Of a DNA stretch of 64,000 bases, positions 20,148 to 28,775 are shown in pieces; position 1 is the stretch's first letter, and every line of letters begins with the position of its first letter. The notes under the pieces were generated by a model that saw nothing but the letters and a program-made list of their open reading frames with translations, made no database searches and was not told the DNA's origin. Source of the stretch: Pseudofrankia inefficax (GTDB taxonomy: Bacteria > Actinomycetota > Actinomycetes > Frankiales > Frankiaceae); contig NC_014666.1 in NCBI RefSeq assembly GCF_000166135.1, forward strand, positions 1,054,001-1,118,000, read 5' to 3'. The position numbers were made by a program, and so were the translations under genes.

Positions 20148-20807
20148 TCAGGCGCTGGGCTGGGGGACGATGCGCAGGTAGGGCTTCGGTGCCTGCCAGG
20201 TGCCGAAGAGTTCCTTGGCCTGCTCGTTGTTGACCGAGCCGGCGATGACGACGTCTTCGCCCTGCTTCCAGTTCACCGGGGTGGCGACCTTGTGCTTGGC
20301 GGTGAGCTGCAGGGAGTCGATGACCCGCAGGACCTCGTCGAAGTTGCGGCCGGTCGTCATCGGGTAGACGAGGATCAGTTTGATCTTCTTGTCGGGGCCG
20401 ATCACGAACACGTTGCGCACGGTCTGGTTGTCGGCCGCGGTGCGGTCCGACGGGTCACCGGAGACGTCGGCGCCGAGCATGCCGTAGGCCTTGGAGATCG
20501 TGAAGTCGGAGTCGCCGATCAGGGGGTAGTTCGGCGCGGTGCCCTGGGTCTCGGCGATGTCCTTGGCCCAGTCCTCGTGCAGCTCGACCGGGTCCACGGA
20601 CAGGCCGATGATCTTCACGCCGCGGCGGTCGAACTCGGGCTTGATCGAGGCGACGTAGCCGAGCTCGGTGGTGCAGATCGGCGTGAAGTTCTTGGGGTGC
20701 GAGAAGAGCACCGCCCACGAGTCACCAATCCACTCATGGAAGCTGATCGCCCCCTCGGTGGTCGCGGCCACGAAGTCAGGCGCGGTGTCGCCAATCGTCA
20801 GAGTCAT
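20148..20807 (-). CDS. 1-Cys peroxiredoxin (Prx6-type)
   Basis: 219 residues. The peroxidatic site is HPKNFTPICTTELG with Cys45; no second Cys occurs, fitting the 1-Cys class. The Prx6-type C-terminal domain is present (YPMTTGRNFDEVLRVIDSLQ and the VATPVNWKQGEDVVI region). It reduces hydrogen peroxide and organic peroxides in the cytosol. The start at 20807 has GGAG 6 bp upstream. The oxidoreductase gene lies 49 bp downstream, so the two probably share a transcript in oxidative stress defence. Confidence 0.93.
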   Translation of the reverse strand: MTLTIGDTAPDFVAATTEGAISFHEWIGDSWAVLFSHPKNFTPICTTELGYVASIKPEFDRRGVKIIGLSVDPVELHEDWAKDIAETQGTAPNYPLIGDSDFTISKAYGMLGADVSGDPSDRTAADNQTVRNVFVIGPDKKIKLILVYPMTTGRNFDEVLRVIDSLQLTAKHKVATPVNWKQGEDVVIAGSVNNEQAKELFGTWQAPKPYLRIVPQPSA

Positions 20808-20898
20808 CGGTATCTCCGTCATCTCACGGCCCGGCGCCAGCCGCCGGTTCCTGGGGACACGGACGACACTACGAACGGGCCGTTCCCTGGGCGTTCCC

Positions 20899-22884
20899 TC
20901 ACGCCAGGCCGGCCGCCAGCCGCCGCGACCGGGCCGCCCAGAACGGCTGCTCGGCCTTCTCGTACAGCGCCGCCGCGGCCTCGAAGCGGGCTTGTGCCAG
21001 CGTCTGGTCGCCGTCGGCGGTCGCGGCGCTGCCGTCGGCGGACGCTGCCATCGCGCGGAAGGCGGTGCTTTCGAAGGACGCCGCGGTCCTCGCCGCGGCG
21101 GCGGCGAAGGCGGCCGCGCCCGCGCTGTCACCGATCCGCGCGAACGTCTCGGCGCCGATCGGGTTCAGCAACGCGCCGCAGGTCGCGCACTCGCCGTACC
21201 GTTCCGCGGTGCGCTGCGCGGCGCGCACCGCCCGCAGCGCGCCGTCCGGATCACCCCGCTCCAGTGCCGCGAGCGCCGCGGTCGCGTGCAGCCGGGCCCA
21301 GGCGTGCCGCGAGAGCGGGGTCACCGCGGCGATGGCGGCGGCCCGCTTGAGCCGCGGCGCGACCTGGTCGAGCTCGCCGGTACACACGGCGAGCTCAGCG
21401 AGGCGAAGCCACGGCAGCGCGACCGACCGGCTGCCCATGGGCGCGTACAGCTCACAGCTGCGTTCCAGGCAGGCGGCGGCCTCGTCCCAATGGCCTCGCA
21501 GCAGGAGCGACTCGCCGAGCAGGCACCAGGCGAAAGCCTGCGCGCCGACCGCGTCGGCGCGTTCCGCGAGCACCAGCGTCTGGCGCGCGTAGTCGTCGAC
21601 GTCGCCCGCGAACTTGTCGCTGTAGAGCTGGTTCTGCCCGATGCAGTGGTTGATCTCGTAGAACCGGCTGACGCGGTCGCCCAGATCGTCGGAGGCGATC
21701 CGGTGGATCTGGTCCTGCAGCCCCGAGCGCCAGGTGCCCTCGATGTGCGAGATGATCGCGAGCGCCTCCAGCGCATCGGTGACGTCGTCCCGCTCGCCGT
21801 GCGTGACCGCGAGCTCGTGCGCCCGCGTGGCCAGCCGCCGTGCCGTCTCGAGGTCGCCCCGCTCCCAGCTGATGTTCGCGCGCAGGCAGACCAGCCGGCC
21901 CTGTTCGGCCGCGTCCGGGCCGAGCCTGTCTGCGGCGTCGAGATGCGGCTCGGCCGAGTCGGGCAGGTGCAGCATCAGCAACGCGGTGGCGATCTTGCGG
22001 TGCAGCCGCCCGGCCGTCGCCGTGTCCGCCGACGCCATCAGCGCCTGCTCGTAGGCCTTGGCGGTCGCGTCGGCGTCTCCCGACTGAGCGCGCAGGTCGC
22101 CGACCCGCTCCCACAGGGCGACGGGCAGCTCGGGCGCGGAGACCTGGTCCATCCGGATTTCCTCGTACAGACGCTGCGTGCGCGCGCTCGGCTCGGTGCC
22201 CAGCTCGGCGGCGAGCGACTCGCGCAGCCGGTCGTACTGGCGCCGCGCGTCCTCGCGTCGCCCGGCCAGCGCGTACAGCCGCATCAGCCACGCCTGGTTG
22301 TCCTCGTGCGATGGGTCGGCGGCGACCAGCCGAGCCACCGCGTGCGCGGCCTTCGCGAGCTCGCCGCGAGCCTCCATGAGCCCGGCGAGCTCCGCGGCGA
22401 GCGCGGTCCAGTCGGCGAGCAGCTCGTCCCGGGGGCCGTCGGCCCATTCCTCGTAGACGTCCTCGGGCAGCAGACCGTCGCGATGGAGCTCCATGGCCTG
22501 GACGTAGGCGTCCGCGTCCTGCGCCCGGCGCGCCGCGGCGGCGGCCGTCCAGTAGTCGTCCACGTCGACGCGCAGGTGATCCGCCGGGAGCGCGAGGAGG
22601 TCGCCGATCGAGACGATGAGATCCGCTCCGTCCGCGCCCTCCCCGGCGAGCGCCCGCCGCGCCTCGAGCAACGCCTTGCGCAGGTTCGCGGCCGCGGCCG
22701 CGGCGTCGAGGTCGGGCCAGAGCTGGTCCATCACCTTTTCGCGCCGCAGACGATGTCCCGGTGCCAGCGCCAGGAGCTTGACCAGCGCGGCCGGCTTACG
22801 GCGAGACCACGAGCTGTCCGGGACGACCCGGTCGCCCACCGCGACCCGGAACCGTCCGAACAGCTCAATCCCAAGCTCCTGCAC
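20899..22884 (-). CDS. SARP/AfsR-type transcriptional activator with BTAD and TPR domains
   Basis: 661 residues. An OmpR-like DNA-binding domain (about 5-95; RRKPAALVKLLALAPGHRL, REKVMDQLWPDLD) is followed by the bacterial transcriptional activation domain (about 100-245; VDVDDYWTAA, LYALAGRREDARRQYDRL, LGTEPSARTQRLYEEI). The remainder is Ala/Leu-rich TPR-like helices without a P-loop, so it is a SARP fused to a TPR array and not a full AfsR. The peroxiredoxin gene follows after 91 bp on the same strand and could be a target. Confidence 0.88.
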   Translation of the reverse strand: MQELGIELFGRFRVAVGDRVVPDSSWSRRKPAALVKLLALAPGHRLRREKVMDQLWPDLDAAAAAANLRKALLEARRALAGEGADGADLIVSIGDLLALPADHLRVDVDDYWTAAAAARRAQDADAYVQAMELHRDGLLPEDVYEEWADGPRDELLADWTALAAELAGLMEARGELAKAAHAVARLVAADPSHEDNQAWLMRLYALAGRREDARRQYDRLRESLAAELGTEPSARTQRLYEEIRMDQVSAPELPVALWERVGDLRAQSGDADATAKAYEQALMASADTATAGRLHRKIATALLMLHLPDSAEPHLDAADRLGPDAAEQGRLVCLRANISWERGDLETARRLATRAHELAVTHGERDDVTDALEALAIISHIEGTWRSGLQDQIHRIASDDLGDRVSRFYEINHCIGQNQLYSDKFAGDVDDYARQTLVLAERADAVGAQAFAWCLLGESLLLRGHWDEAAACLERSCELYAPMGSRSVALPWLRLAELAVCTGELDQVAPRLKRAAAIAAVTPLSRHAWARLHATAALAALERGDPDGALRAVRAAQRTAERYGECATCGALLNPIGAETFARIGDSAGAAAFAAAAARTAASFESTAFRAMAASADGSAATADGDQTLAQARFEAAAALYEKAEQPFWAARSRRLAAGLA

Positions 22885-23013
22885 CCCACACCCCCACCTG
22901 GCTCACCCGTCATCGTGCCAGGAGTCGCCGCGCGCGCCGATGGCTGGCGCAGGGGGTGGGCCGGCCCGGTCCGGCCTGGGAGTCAAGATCAGTGGTCGGG
23001 CTCCGAGTCGTCG

Positions 23014-23571
23014 CTACGGCGTAGCGTCCTGTGCGGCTATCTCGGCCTTTATCCGCACGAAGTGCTGCTCGAACCCGTCGCGCCGCCCGTACGAGGCGAC
23101 ATAGAGCAGGACGAGCGCGGCCACGTACATTGCGCCCGAGGCGCCGACCATGCTCCAGCCATACCAGGGCTGTCCGCGCTCGTTCGCCGAGGCGAGCGGA
23201 ACCACGAGCGCGGCGACGCCCAACGCCAGGTAGATATTGGCCAGCATTGCGTTGAGATTGCTGAACCTGCCCTGAGGGAACTCGCCGCGGATGCTCTCCC
23301 AGTCTCCTCGATCGTCCTCCAGGAAAACCTTGATGTATGCCCCGATCCGGGAGCTCTTCTCGGCGCCGTAGTAGGTGTAGATGATCGACGCGGCGAGCAG
23401 GACCAGAATTGTGGACGTCAGGGCGGTCCACAGGAAGTTTTTCGCCAGAGACGTGACCAGGCCCAGGATCGTCGCTTCGGCGGTGGCTATCTGCATGGCG
23501 ACCGTGGTCCGGTTGGACTGCCAGGCAATGATCTCCGCCCGAAGCGCTTCGTACTGAACCTGTCTCTCCAC
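23014..23571 (-). CDS. Small membrane protein of unknown function (four helices)
   Basis: 185 residues starting at a GTG. The N-terminal 30 residues are amphipathic. Hydrophobic helices lie near 45-65 (ALTSTILVLLAASIIYTYYG), 112-127 and 140-160, with possibly another before residue 45, and a charged loop (FLEDDRGDWESIRGEF) between. No enzymatic motif was seen. SLATT-like or DUF-type small membrane proteins look similar, but I cannot assign it. It stands alone between the SARP gene and palindrome copy C. Confidence 0.65.
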   Translation of the reverse strand: MERQVQYEALRAEIIAWQSNRTTVAMQIATAEATILGLVTSLAKNFLWTALTSTILVLLAASIIYTYYGAEKSSRIGAYIKVFLEDDRGDWESIRGEFPQGRFSNLNAMLANIYLALGVAALVVPLASANERGQPWYGWSMVGASGAMYVAALVLLYVASYGRRDGFEQHFVRIKAEIAAQDATP

Positions 23572-23630
23572 AGTTCCCCTCGGCCGGTCGGGGCGGACCC
23601 GGAGGCCGCGCCAGGGTCAGTTCCTCACCA

Positions 23631-23704
23631 TGATCGCTGTTTCACGCTCTGGTGGCTACGAAACGGCCCTGGCTACGAGGATTCGAGGGCTGAACCGGCG
23701 ATCG
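23631..23704. repeat. 75-bp imperfect palindrome, copy C (most diverged)
   Basis: Left arm TGATCGCTGTTTCACGCTCT; right arm ends GAACCGGCGATCG. It keeps the length and layout of copies A, B and D but lacks the run AAAACGGCGATCA. It lies just downstream of the minus-strand gene ending at 23753. Confidence 0.65.
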
Positions 23705-23752
23705 TTCGGCCGCGGGGAGGGGTTGCGGCACGGGCCGACCGCGACGGGCCGG

Positions 23753-24340
23753 CTAGGTGGCAGGCTGCGGAGTGGGCTTGTGGCCGAAGGTGAGTTCCTC
23801 GGCCGGGCCGGTGCGCCGTAGGTGTAGCAGACCGAGGCTGGTCAGCAGCAGCATCACGCCACCGAGCACGAAGCTGGCGATCGCGGCGATGAGCGCGATC
23901 TGGCCGAGCTTCCAGAACCCGTAGGCCTCCAGCAGCAGGCCCCGCAGTGTCTCGCCCCGGAACAGCGTCTCCACCTGGCCGGCGAGCTTGGCGTTGTTCG
24001 GGTCTGCCTGGGCCTTCTGGCTGACCTGCGCATAGGTCTGTCCGCCGGCGGCCTCGCTCAGGTGCACCTTGATGAAGTGGTCCGCATAGGCTTCGGCCTG
24101 CGGGCCGGTGACCAACTGCTGGCCGGCGTATTTGTTCAGGTACGGCCCGATGCGCGGGTCGGCCAGCGCCTTACTGCCCTTGGCTGGGAAATAGATCTGC
24201 TCGGCGGCCAGTTGGTTGCGCACGTTGTCGTTCGCGAAACTGTGACCCCACAGCAGCAGCCCGCCCGCGATGAACAGCACCACCGCGACGACGAGCCCGC
24301 CCGTCGACAGCAGAAAATCGAATGTCCTGCGACGCATCAT
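23753..24340 (-). CDS. Bitopic membrane protein with conserved extracellular domain, function unknown
   Basis: 195 residues: helix 1 at about 12-31 (GGLVVAVVLFIAGGLLLWGH), an extracytoplasmic domain of about 100 residues (VRNQLAAEQIYFP, GPYLNKYAGQQLVTGPQAEAY) and helix 2 at about 148-170. Proteins of this layout are common in actinomycetes as conserved hypotheticals. A 6-5-6 palindrome lies about 40 bp before the start, suggesting a dedicated repressor. Two adjacent ATG codons could serve as start; the first is given. Confidence 0.7.
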   Translation of the reverse strand: MMRRRTFDFLLSTGGLVVAVVLFIAGGLLLWGHSFANDNVRNQLAAEQIYFPAKGSKALADPRIGPYLNKYAGQQLVTGPQAEAYADHFIKVHLSEAAGGQTYAQVSQKAQADPNNAKLAGQVETLFRGETLRGLLLEAYGFWKLGQIALIAAIASFVLGGVMLLLTSLGLLHLRRTGPAEELTFGHKPTPQPAT

Positions 24341-24378
24341 GCCCTGCCTTCTGGGTCCGCCGGCGGCGCCGGCCGCTA

Positions 24379-24395
24379 CTGAGACAGATTCTCAG
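24379..24395 (-). promoter_or_regulatory. Palindromic operator-like site upstream of the membrane-protein gene
   Basis: CTGAGA-CAGAT-TCTCAG, a perfect 6-5-6 inverted repeat about 40 bp upstream of the ATG at 24340, in an otherwise featureless 261-bp spacer. The form fits a TetR-type site; no regulator gene is adjacent. Confidence 0.45.
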
Positions 24396-24601
24396 CACGA
24401 CGGGCATCCCGATCAGGAGCGACCGGCCCTGATCCGACGTATCCGTTGGCCTACGACGGCCGGTAACACCCGGCCGCTCGCGCTGGTGCGTTCGGCCCGC
24501 GGACCGGGGGACCGATCGGCCCGCGGCGACAGGCCTCGTTATTCGCCAGTGATCCGATCCAGGTCCTGATTGGGGACGGAATTCGACCCGGACGGTGTCC
24601 G

Positions 24602-25054
24602 TCAGGAGCGCTCAGCCTGGCGGGGATGACGCGAGATGGTGACGAGCTCGCTGGCCGGCTCGCCGGCGAGGCGTCGGCACAGCGAGCCCGCGATGCGGGT
24701 GGCCTGTAGCTTGGCCCGTTCGGCGCGTTCGCCCTGGTACAGGTCGTCGATCGTGCCGGCCCACAGCTCGAGCCAGCGGGCGAAATGTTGCGGGCCCAGC
24801 GGGGCTTTTGCGTGAATCGCGGCGTGGACGTGCAGCGCGTTCCGGTGGTAGGCGCCGGCCTGAAAGAGGACGGTTTCCCAGAAGTCGCACATGATTGGCA
24901 GGTGTGCGGCCAGGTCGAGACGCGCGACGTCGATAAAGATCGGGCCGAGCAGCGGGTCGGCGAACGCCCTGCCGTAGAACGCGGTGATCAGCGCGGCGAT
25001 GTCGTCTCGGCCCGTGATGTCCCGGACCGGCCCTTGCTCCGTGCTGGCGGTCAT
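24602..25054 (-). CDS. Group III truncated haemoglobin
   Basis: 150 residues of the 2-on-2 globin fold: ITAFYGRAFADPLLGPIFID (helix B-E part), HLPIMCDFWETVLF, then the group III pattern HAAIHAKAPLGPQHFARWLELW, where the proximal haem-binding His lies in the HVHAAIH stretch. Such globins bind O2 or NO and often protect against nitrosative stress. Its ATG shares one base with the stop of the membrane gene upstream (TGATG), and that gene overlaps the SufR-like regulator, making a three-gene operon. Confidence 0.92.
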   Translation of the reverse strand: MTASTEQGPVRDITGRDDIAALITAFYGRAFADPLLGPIFIDVARLDLAAHLPIMCDFWETVLFQAGAYHRNALHVHAAIHAKAPLGPQHFARWLELWAGTIDDLYQGERAERAKLQATRIAGSLCRRLAGEPASELVTISRHPRQAERS

Positions 25055-25488
25055 CAGAGAAGAACTTGGGCGAGCAGGACCCCGAGAATCGGCAGCAGGA
25101 TCACTTTGACGGCCTCCAGGACGATGTAGGCGACGTGCCGGTGGGAAGGTGGCGGCGGGTTTCCCGCGATGATCTGCTCGGCCCGCCGGTCGAGCGCGGG
25201 GCGCAGGACCGCGAGCTGGACGGCGAGAACGCCGAGGACCGCGGCGGTCACCCCCCACGCCGGGGCAGTCGGTGTGTGAAGGGCCAGGGCGACGAGAAGG
25301 ACGGCGGCCAGGACGACCTCCAGCCGGTTGACCGCGCGGAACACCAACCGGCCGATGCCCAGGCCCAACGGGATCGTGATGCCCGGCGCGCGGAACTTCA
25401 GCGGCGCCTCGAGAAACGAGATCCCGGCTACGAGCCCGAACCAGACGAACGGGATGGCCACCTGAAGGACCACGGCGGTGTCACGCAC
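25054..25488 (-). CDS. Four-helix membrane protein in the globin operon
   Basis: 144 residues, almost entirely hydrophobic helices (about 8-28, 50-70, 78-95, 120-142). The first helix region VWFGLVAGISFLEAPLKFRAPG resembles DUF4149-like integral membrane proteins. It overlaps the regulator gene by 8 bp upstream and the globin start downstream, so expression is coupled to both. A role in respiration or NO handling is an inference from context only. Confidence 0.8.
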   Translation of the reverse strand: MRDTAVVLQVAIPFVWFGLVAGISFLEAPLKFRAPGITIPLGLGIGRLVFRAVNRLEVVLAAVLLVALALHTPTAPAWGVTAAVLGVLAVQLAVLRPALDRRAEQIIAGNPPPPSHRHVAYIVLEAVKVILLPILGVLLAQVLL

Positions 25489-26281
25489 GGGATCTCCCGC
25501 GAGCAGGTCCGGACGGCGTCGTCAGGTGCGCCACGCACAGGCCGGGCTCGGCGAAGGGCACGAGGCGGGTGTCGAGGGGCGGCGCCCCGAGGTGTTCCAG
25601 CGTTCCGCGCAGGAGTCCGAGGTGCAGGGTGCAGACCACGTCGGGATGAGCCTTGGCGACGCCAAGAAACGGGCAGGCGTGCAGCAAAAGGCGCTGGCCG
25701 CCGGGTTCGCCGTCGAGTTCCGGGTCGAAGCCCACCTCGGTGAACAACGCCATGACCTCCTGCAGGACGTCGCCAAGCGCTCGAAGCTCGCGGCCCGGCG
25801 GCCCGTCGACGTCGCGGGACCGCGCTGAGTAGCGTTCGTCGGCCCAGGCTCGGCCGGCTCGCTCCGCCCGCGCGGCCTTGTCCGCGGCGCTGTCGGCCAG
25901 GTTCGCCGCGAGCGCGCCGGCGAGCTGCTCGTAGGCGCCTCGGTCGTCGCCTGGGCTGGTGGACGTGTAGGTGACCCGCGGGCGACCGGGCGTCGAACGC
26001 GGCCGTGGCTCGGAGACGACGAGGCCGGCGGCGGCCAGCCGGTCCAGATGGAAGCGGACCGTCGACACGGCCAGGCCACTCTCCTGGGCGAGCTGGTGGG
26101 CGTCGAGCGGTCCCGGGGCCGCTCGCAGGAGACGGAGCAGGTCAAGGCGGCTGGCCACGGCCAGCGCGCCGTGGCGGCGGCTACGGTCGGCCACCGGATC
26201 GCTTTCCGGGCCGACGCGCGGGCCGCCACCATTCGGCGCAGGGCGCCCGCCGGAGTCGGCCGGGCCCGGGCGGCTGGTCAT
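25481..26281 (-). CDS. SufR-like winged-helix regulator with conserved cysteines
   Basis: 266 residues. The HTH (residues about 37-90) reads ARSRHGAL-like helix, AHQLAQESGLAVSTVRFHLDRL and AAGLV. The C-terminal half carries HACPFLGVAKAHPDVVC and, further on, GLCVAHL: Cys203, Cys217 and Cys249 are placed as in Fe-S-binding SufR-type repressors. It probably senses NO, oxygen or iron-sulphur status and controls itself, the membrane protein and the truncated haemoglobin that follow. The ATG at 26281 is preferred, although an upstream start in the same frame is possible. Confidence 0.8.
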   Translation of the reverse strand: MTSRPGPADSGGRPAPNGGGPRVGPESDPVADRSRRHGALAVASRLDLLRLLRAAPGPLDAHQLAQESGLAVSTVRFHLDRLAAAGLVVSEPRPRSTPGRPRVTYTSTSPGDDRGAYEQLAGALAANLADSAADKAARAERAGRAWADERYSARSRDVDGPPGRELRALGDVLQEVMALFTEVGFDPELDGEPGGQRLLLHACPFLGVAKAHPDVVCTLHLGLLRGTLEHLGAPPLDTRLVPFAEPGLCVAHLTTPSGPARGRSRA

Positions 26282-27439
26282 GCGCGCGCAGGGTGGCCGG
26301 CGACCAGCGGGGTGGCGGCGCCGCCCCCGCGCTCGTCGACACACGCCCGATCCAGGACGTCGACGCACGGCTCGACGATCACACGTGTCACGGCGCACTC
26401 CTCGATCGGCGGCCATCTCCCGACCGAGTTTACACGGCAAGCATCGTTTTTATTAGCGACTGCCCTCTGAGACCCACCCGCCGACGTGCGGTGTTGCCGA
26501 CCCTGAACGGTGAAGGTGTCGTCTTGCCAGGTCTCCATGGGTGAAGGATCAAGATGGCGATGGATCCAGCCGATCGCCCTGCTCTGGCTGCACCGGTCCT
26601 ACCTGGTCCGCTTCGCGCTCCATTTCGCGACCGAGTGCCCGCGGGGCGAGACGATCGTGATCGGGCCGCTCGGCGTCGCGCCCGAACTTTCGGCGGCGGC
26701 GTTCGCGGTGGGTCGTGGTCTTGGTGGGCGTCGTCAGCCGGGAGGGCCGCCGCTGGTCACATGCCCGGTCCGTCCGCCCATGAGGCGAACTCGACCGGCT
26801 GTCCAACACGAGGTCACGGCTGACGTGAACGACCGGACCCTCGAAGTGATCGTGTGGGGGCTGGTTGTTCCAGCAGCGGCTCGGCCGGCGGTGGCGACTG
26901 CCCGCTCCGAAGCGACGCAGGCTGCTGCGTGATAGCCACGCGCCTGGCAGGCCCAGCGGCGCCGAGACGCCAAATGAAACTGCGACAGTGACATTTCGAA
27001 TTGCATTTCCGGGCGATCATGAGCCGTGGTTGCGCCATGCGGCCTGGGCTAGGCCGTTCCTCGTAGATCTTCAGGTCCGGCGCCGCGTCCGGCCGAGGCG
27101 CCCGGGCCGGATGTCTGCCGATCTTGGCCGCGCCGGTCGTTCGCCGGCACGTTCGTGCCCATGATCGCCGTTTCGGCCCTGTGGTGGTCGTGGAGACGCC
27201 CAGGTCACGACCATGCCAGGGCCAAAACGGCGATCAACCGCCGGCGGCCGAGGCCGCGGAGGGCGACGATCTCGGACGAGATCGGCTCAGGACGAGGCCG
27301 ACACCTGACCGACCTGCGTCCTCGCCACTCGAAGATCCCCGGACACGCCAGACGCCGTCGCCGGCTGGGCTGTGCTCCGCAGGATGTCTGGTGACCGCGC
27401 CGCTCGAACCGATGGGCTGACCGCAAAGGTGGCTAGACG
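26282..27439. other. 1.16-kb region without a convincing gene
   Basis: An AT-rich patch at 26424-26456 probably contains the promoter of the SufR-like operon. The frames across 26,500-27,100 have poor codon structure and no recognisable domain. Palindrome copy D occupies 27162-27236. Nothing else was recognised. It separates the chromosome-like genes from the accessory region. Confidence 0.5.
27162..27236. repeat. 75-bp imperfect palindrome, copy D
   Basis: Begins TGATCGCCGTTTCGGCCCTG, ends GCCAAAACGGCGATCA; the arms pair almost perfectly, including GGTGGTCGTG against its near complement around the loop. It is the best-preserved copy and lies at the boundary of the accessory region. Confidence 0.8.
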
Positions 27440-27652
27440 GTGATCAAGATCGCGACCGCCAACGAGGCCGCCGCTGGAATCGCGCCTACGACCTGGGCTT
27501 TCGTGGGTGCCCCCGGGGAGGCTCGGACAGCATCATCGCATATTCAGGCGAGGGCCGCCCTGGTCGTGTCGGCCCGTGTACCGGTGCCTATTACGCCGGG
27601 TAACGCGTCGGATCTGGTGGGTGCGCGGGCGGTCGGCGGGGGTGGCGTCTGA
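27440..27652 (+). CDS. Possible small protein coupled to the DUF2637-type gene
   Basis: 70 codons from a GTG at 27440; the TGA overlaps the next ATG (TGATG at 27650-27654), which suggests coupled translation. No domain, signal or membrane segment is recognised. Small ORFs commonly precede DUF2637 genes on actinobacterial integrative elements, but this one could be chance in GC-rich DNA; the true start could be further in. Confidence 0.35.
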   Translation: MIKIATANEAAAGIAPTTWAFVGAPGEARTASSHIQARAALVVSARVPVPITPGNASDLVGARAVGGGGV

Positions 27653-28593
27653 TGGCCCGCGATGGTGCGACCGCGACGGGACAGCGGCCGGTCGGCGGTG
27701 ATGTGACGGTCACCCTCGTCACGGTGATCATGGTTGTGGTTGTGGGCCTCACTTTCGCTTTTGGGTTCGGCAACGTGTTCCAGCTGGGGTTGCGGTTGGG
27801 GGTGCCGGTGTGGGTGGCGCCGCTGGTGGCTCCGGCGGTGGACCTGTCGGTGGTGGGCCTTTTGTTGGGGACGCGGCAGCTGGCGGTGCAGGGTGCGCCG
27901 GTGGAGTTGCTGCGTCCGGCGCGCAGGTTGCTGGTGTTTTCGAGCCTGGTGACGTTGGCGTTGAACGTCGCCGAGCCGGTGATCGCGGGGGAGTACGGGA
28001 AGGCGGCGTTCGACGCGGTCGGTCCGGCTTTGCTGTTCGGGTGGAGCGAGGTCGGCCCGGGGTTGTTGCGCGCGATGCGCCACCCTGGGCCGCTTCCCGC
28101 CGCCATGGCCGAGTCCGATCGGCGGCCGGTGGAGGTTGGCACACCGGCGCAGGCCGCTGTCGTGCCGGCGGTCCCGCCGGTTCGGGTGGTCCGGGAGGCG
28201 GCGCCGGTGGCGGCTGTGCCGGCGCAGCGCGCGCCGGACGGGTCCGGTCCGCTGGTGGATGGTGGGCTGTTGGAGCGGGCGCGGCGCGAGGATGCCCGTT
28301 ACTGGGAGGAACACCGCCGGCCGATCTCCTCGGACGAGCTACGCCGACGGCTGAAGGTCGGCTCGAAACGCGCGCGGGCGCTGGTCAAGGAGCTACGCGC
28401 CGACGCCCACCGGGTCTTCGGCGAACACGCTGCGAGCGACCCGCCCTCGATCGCCACGGCTTCGTTCCCGCCACCTGCGCACAGCCAGCCCGCGGACGGG
28501 GACGCGGCGGAGATCGTCTCAGACGATCTCGACCTGGTGGACCTCGGTCCGGTCGAGCGGGCCACGTCCGGCCTGCTCGCCACGGTCGGGTAA
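27652..28593 (+). CDS. DUF2637-type membrane protein of integrative/conjugative elements
   Basis: 313 residues. Residues about 18-130 hold four membrane helices with the family pattern GVPVWVAPLVAPAVDLSVVG, LLRPARRLLVF, LALNVAEPV and FDAVGPALLFGWSEVGPGLL. A Pro/Ala linker follows. The C-terminal HTH-like segment is ISSDELRRRLKVGSKRARAL. Such proteins sit beside replication-relaxation or Rep genes on actinobacterial mobile elements and are linked to plasmid spread or maintenance; their molecular role is not settled. Codon GC at third positions falls here compared with the genes before 26 kb. Confidence 0.8.
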   Translation: MARDGATATGQRPVGGDVTVTLVTVIMVVVVGLTFAFGFGNVFQLGLRLGVPVWVAPLVAPAVDLSVVGLLLGTRQLAVQGAPVELLRPARRLLVFSSLVTLALNVAEPVIAGEYGKAAFDAVGPALLFGWSEVGPGLLRAMRHPGPLPAAMAESDRRPVEVGTPAQAAVVPAVPPVRVVREAAPVAAVPAQRAPDGSGPLVDGGLLERARREDARYWEEHRRPISSDELRRRLKVGSKRARALVKELRADAHRVFGEHAASDPPSIATASFPPPAHSQPADGDAAEIVSDDLDLVDLGPVERATSGLLATVG

Positions 28594-28775
28594 CGGGCCC
28601 CGCCGGAGGGGACAGGTACGCATCCCGCGTGCCAGCGGGCGGCGCATCCGGACACGGACCCGCGCCGGTCCGCTCACCCCGACCGGCCCCAGCTTCCCGT
28701 TCTTCCCCGCCTGTCTGTGCGATCCGCCCCACCCACCCTCACCTGCCTGACCAACCCATAAGGAGACCCCCACTC

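Noticed and set aside
20668-23793. 1041-codon plus-strand frame across the SARP gene
   Set aside because: It spans several genes and spacers and has no domain; the minus strand carries clear peroxiredoxin, BTAD and membrane-protein genes.
26510-26932. 140-codon frame in the 26.3-27.4 kb spacer
   Set aside because: No domain, poor composition and no good ribosome site; kept only as a featureless spacer.
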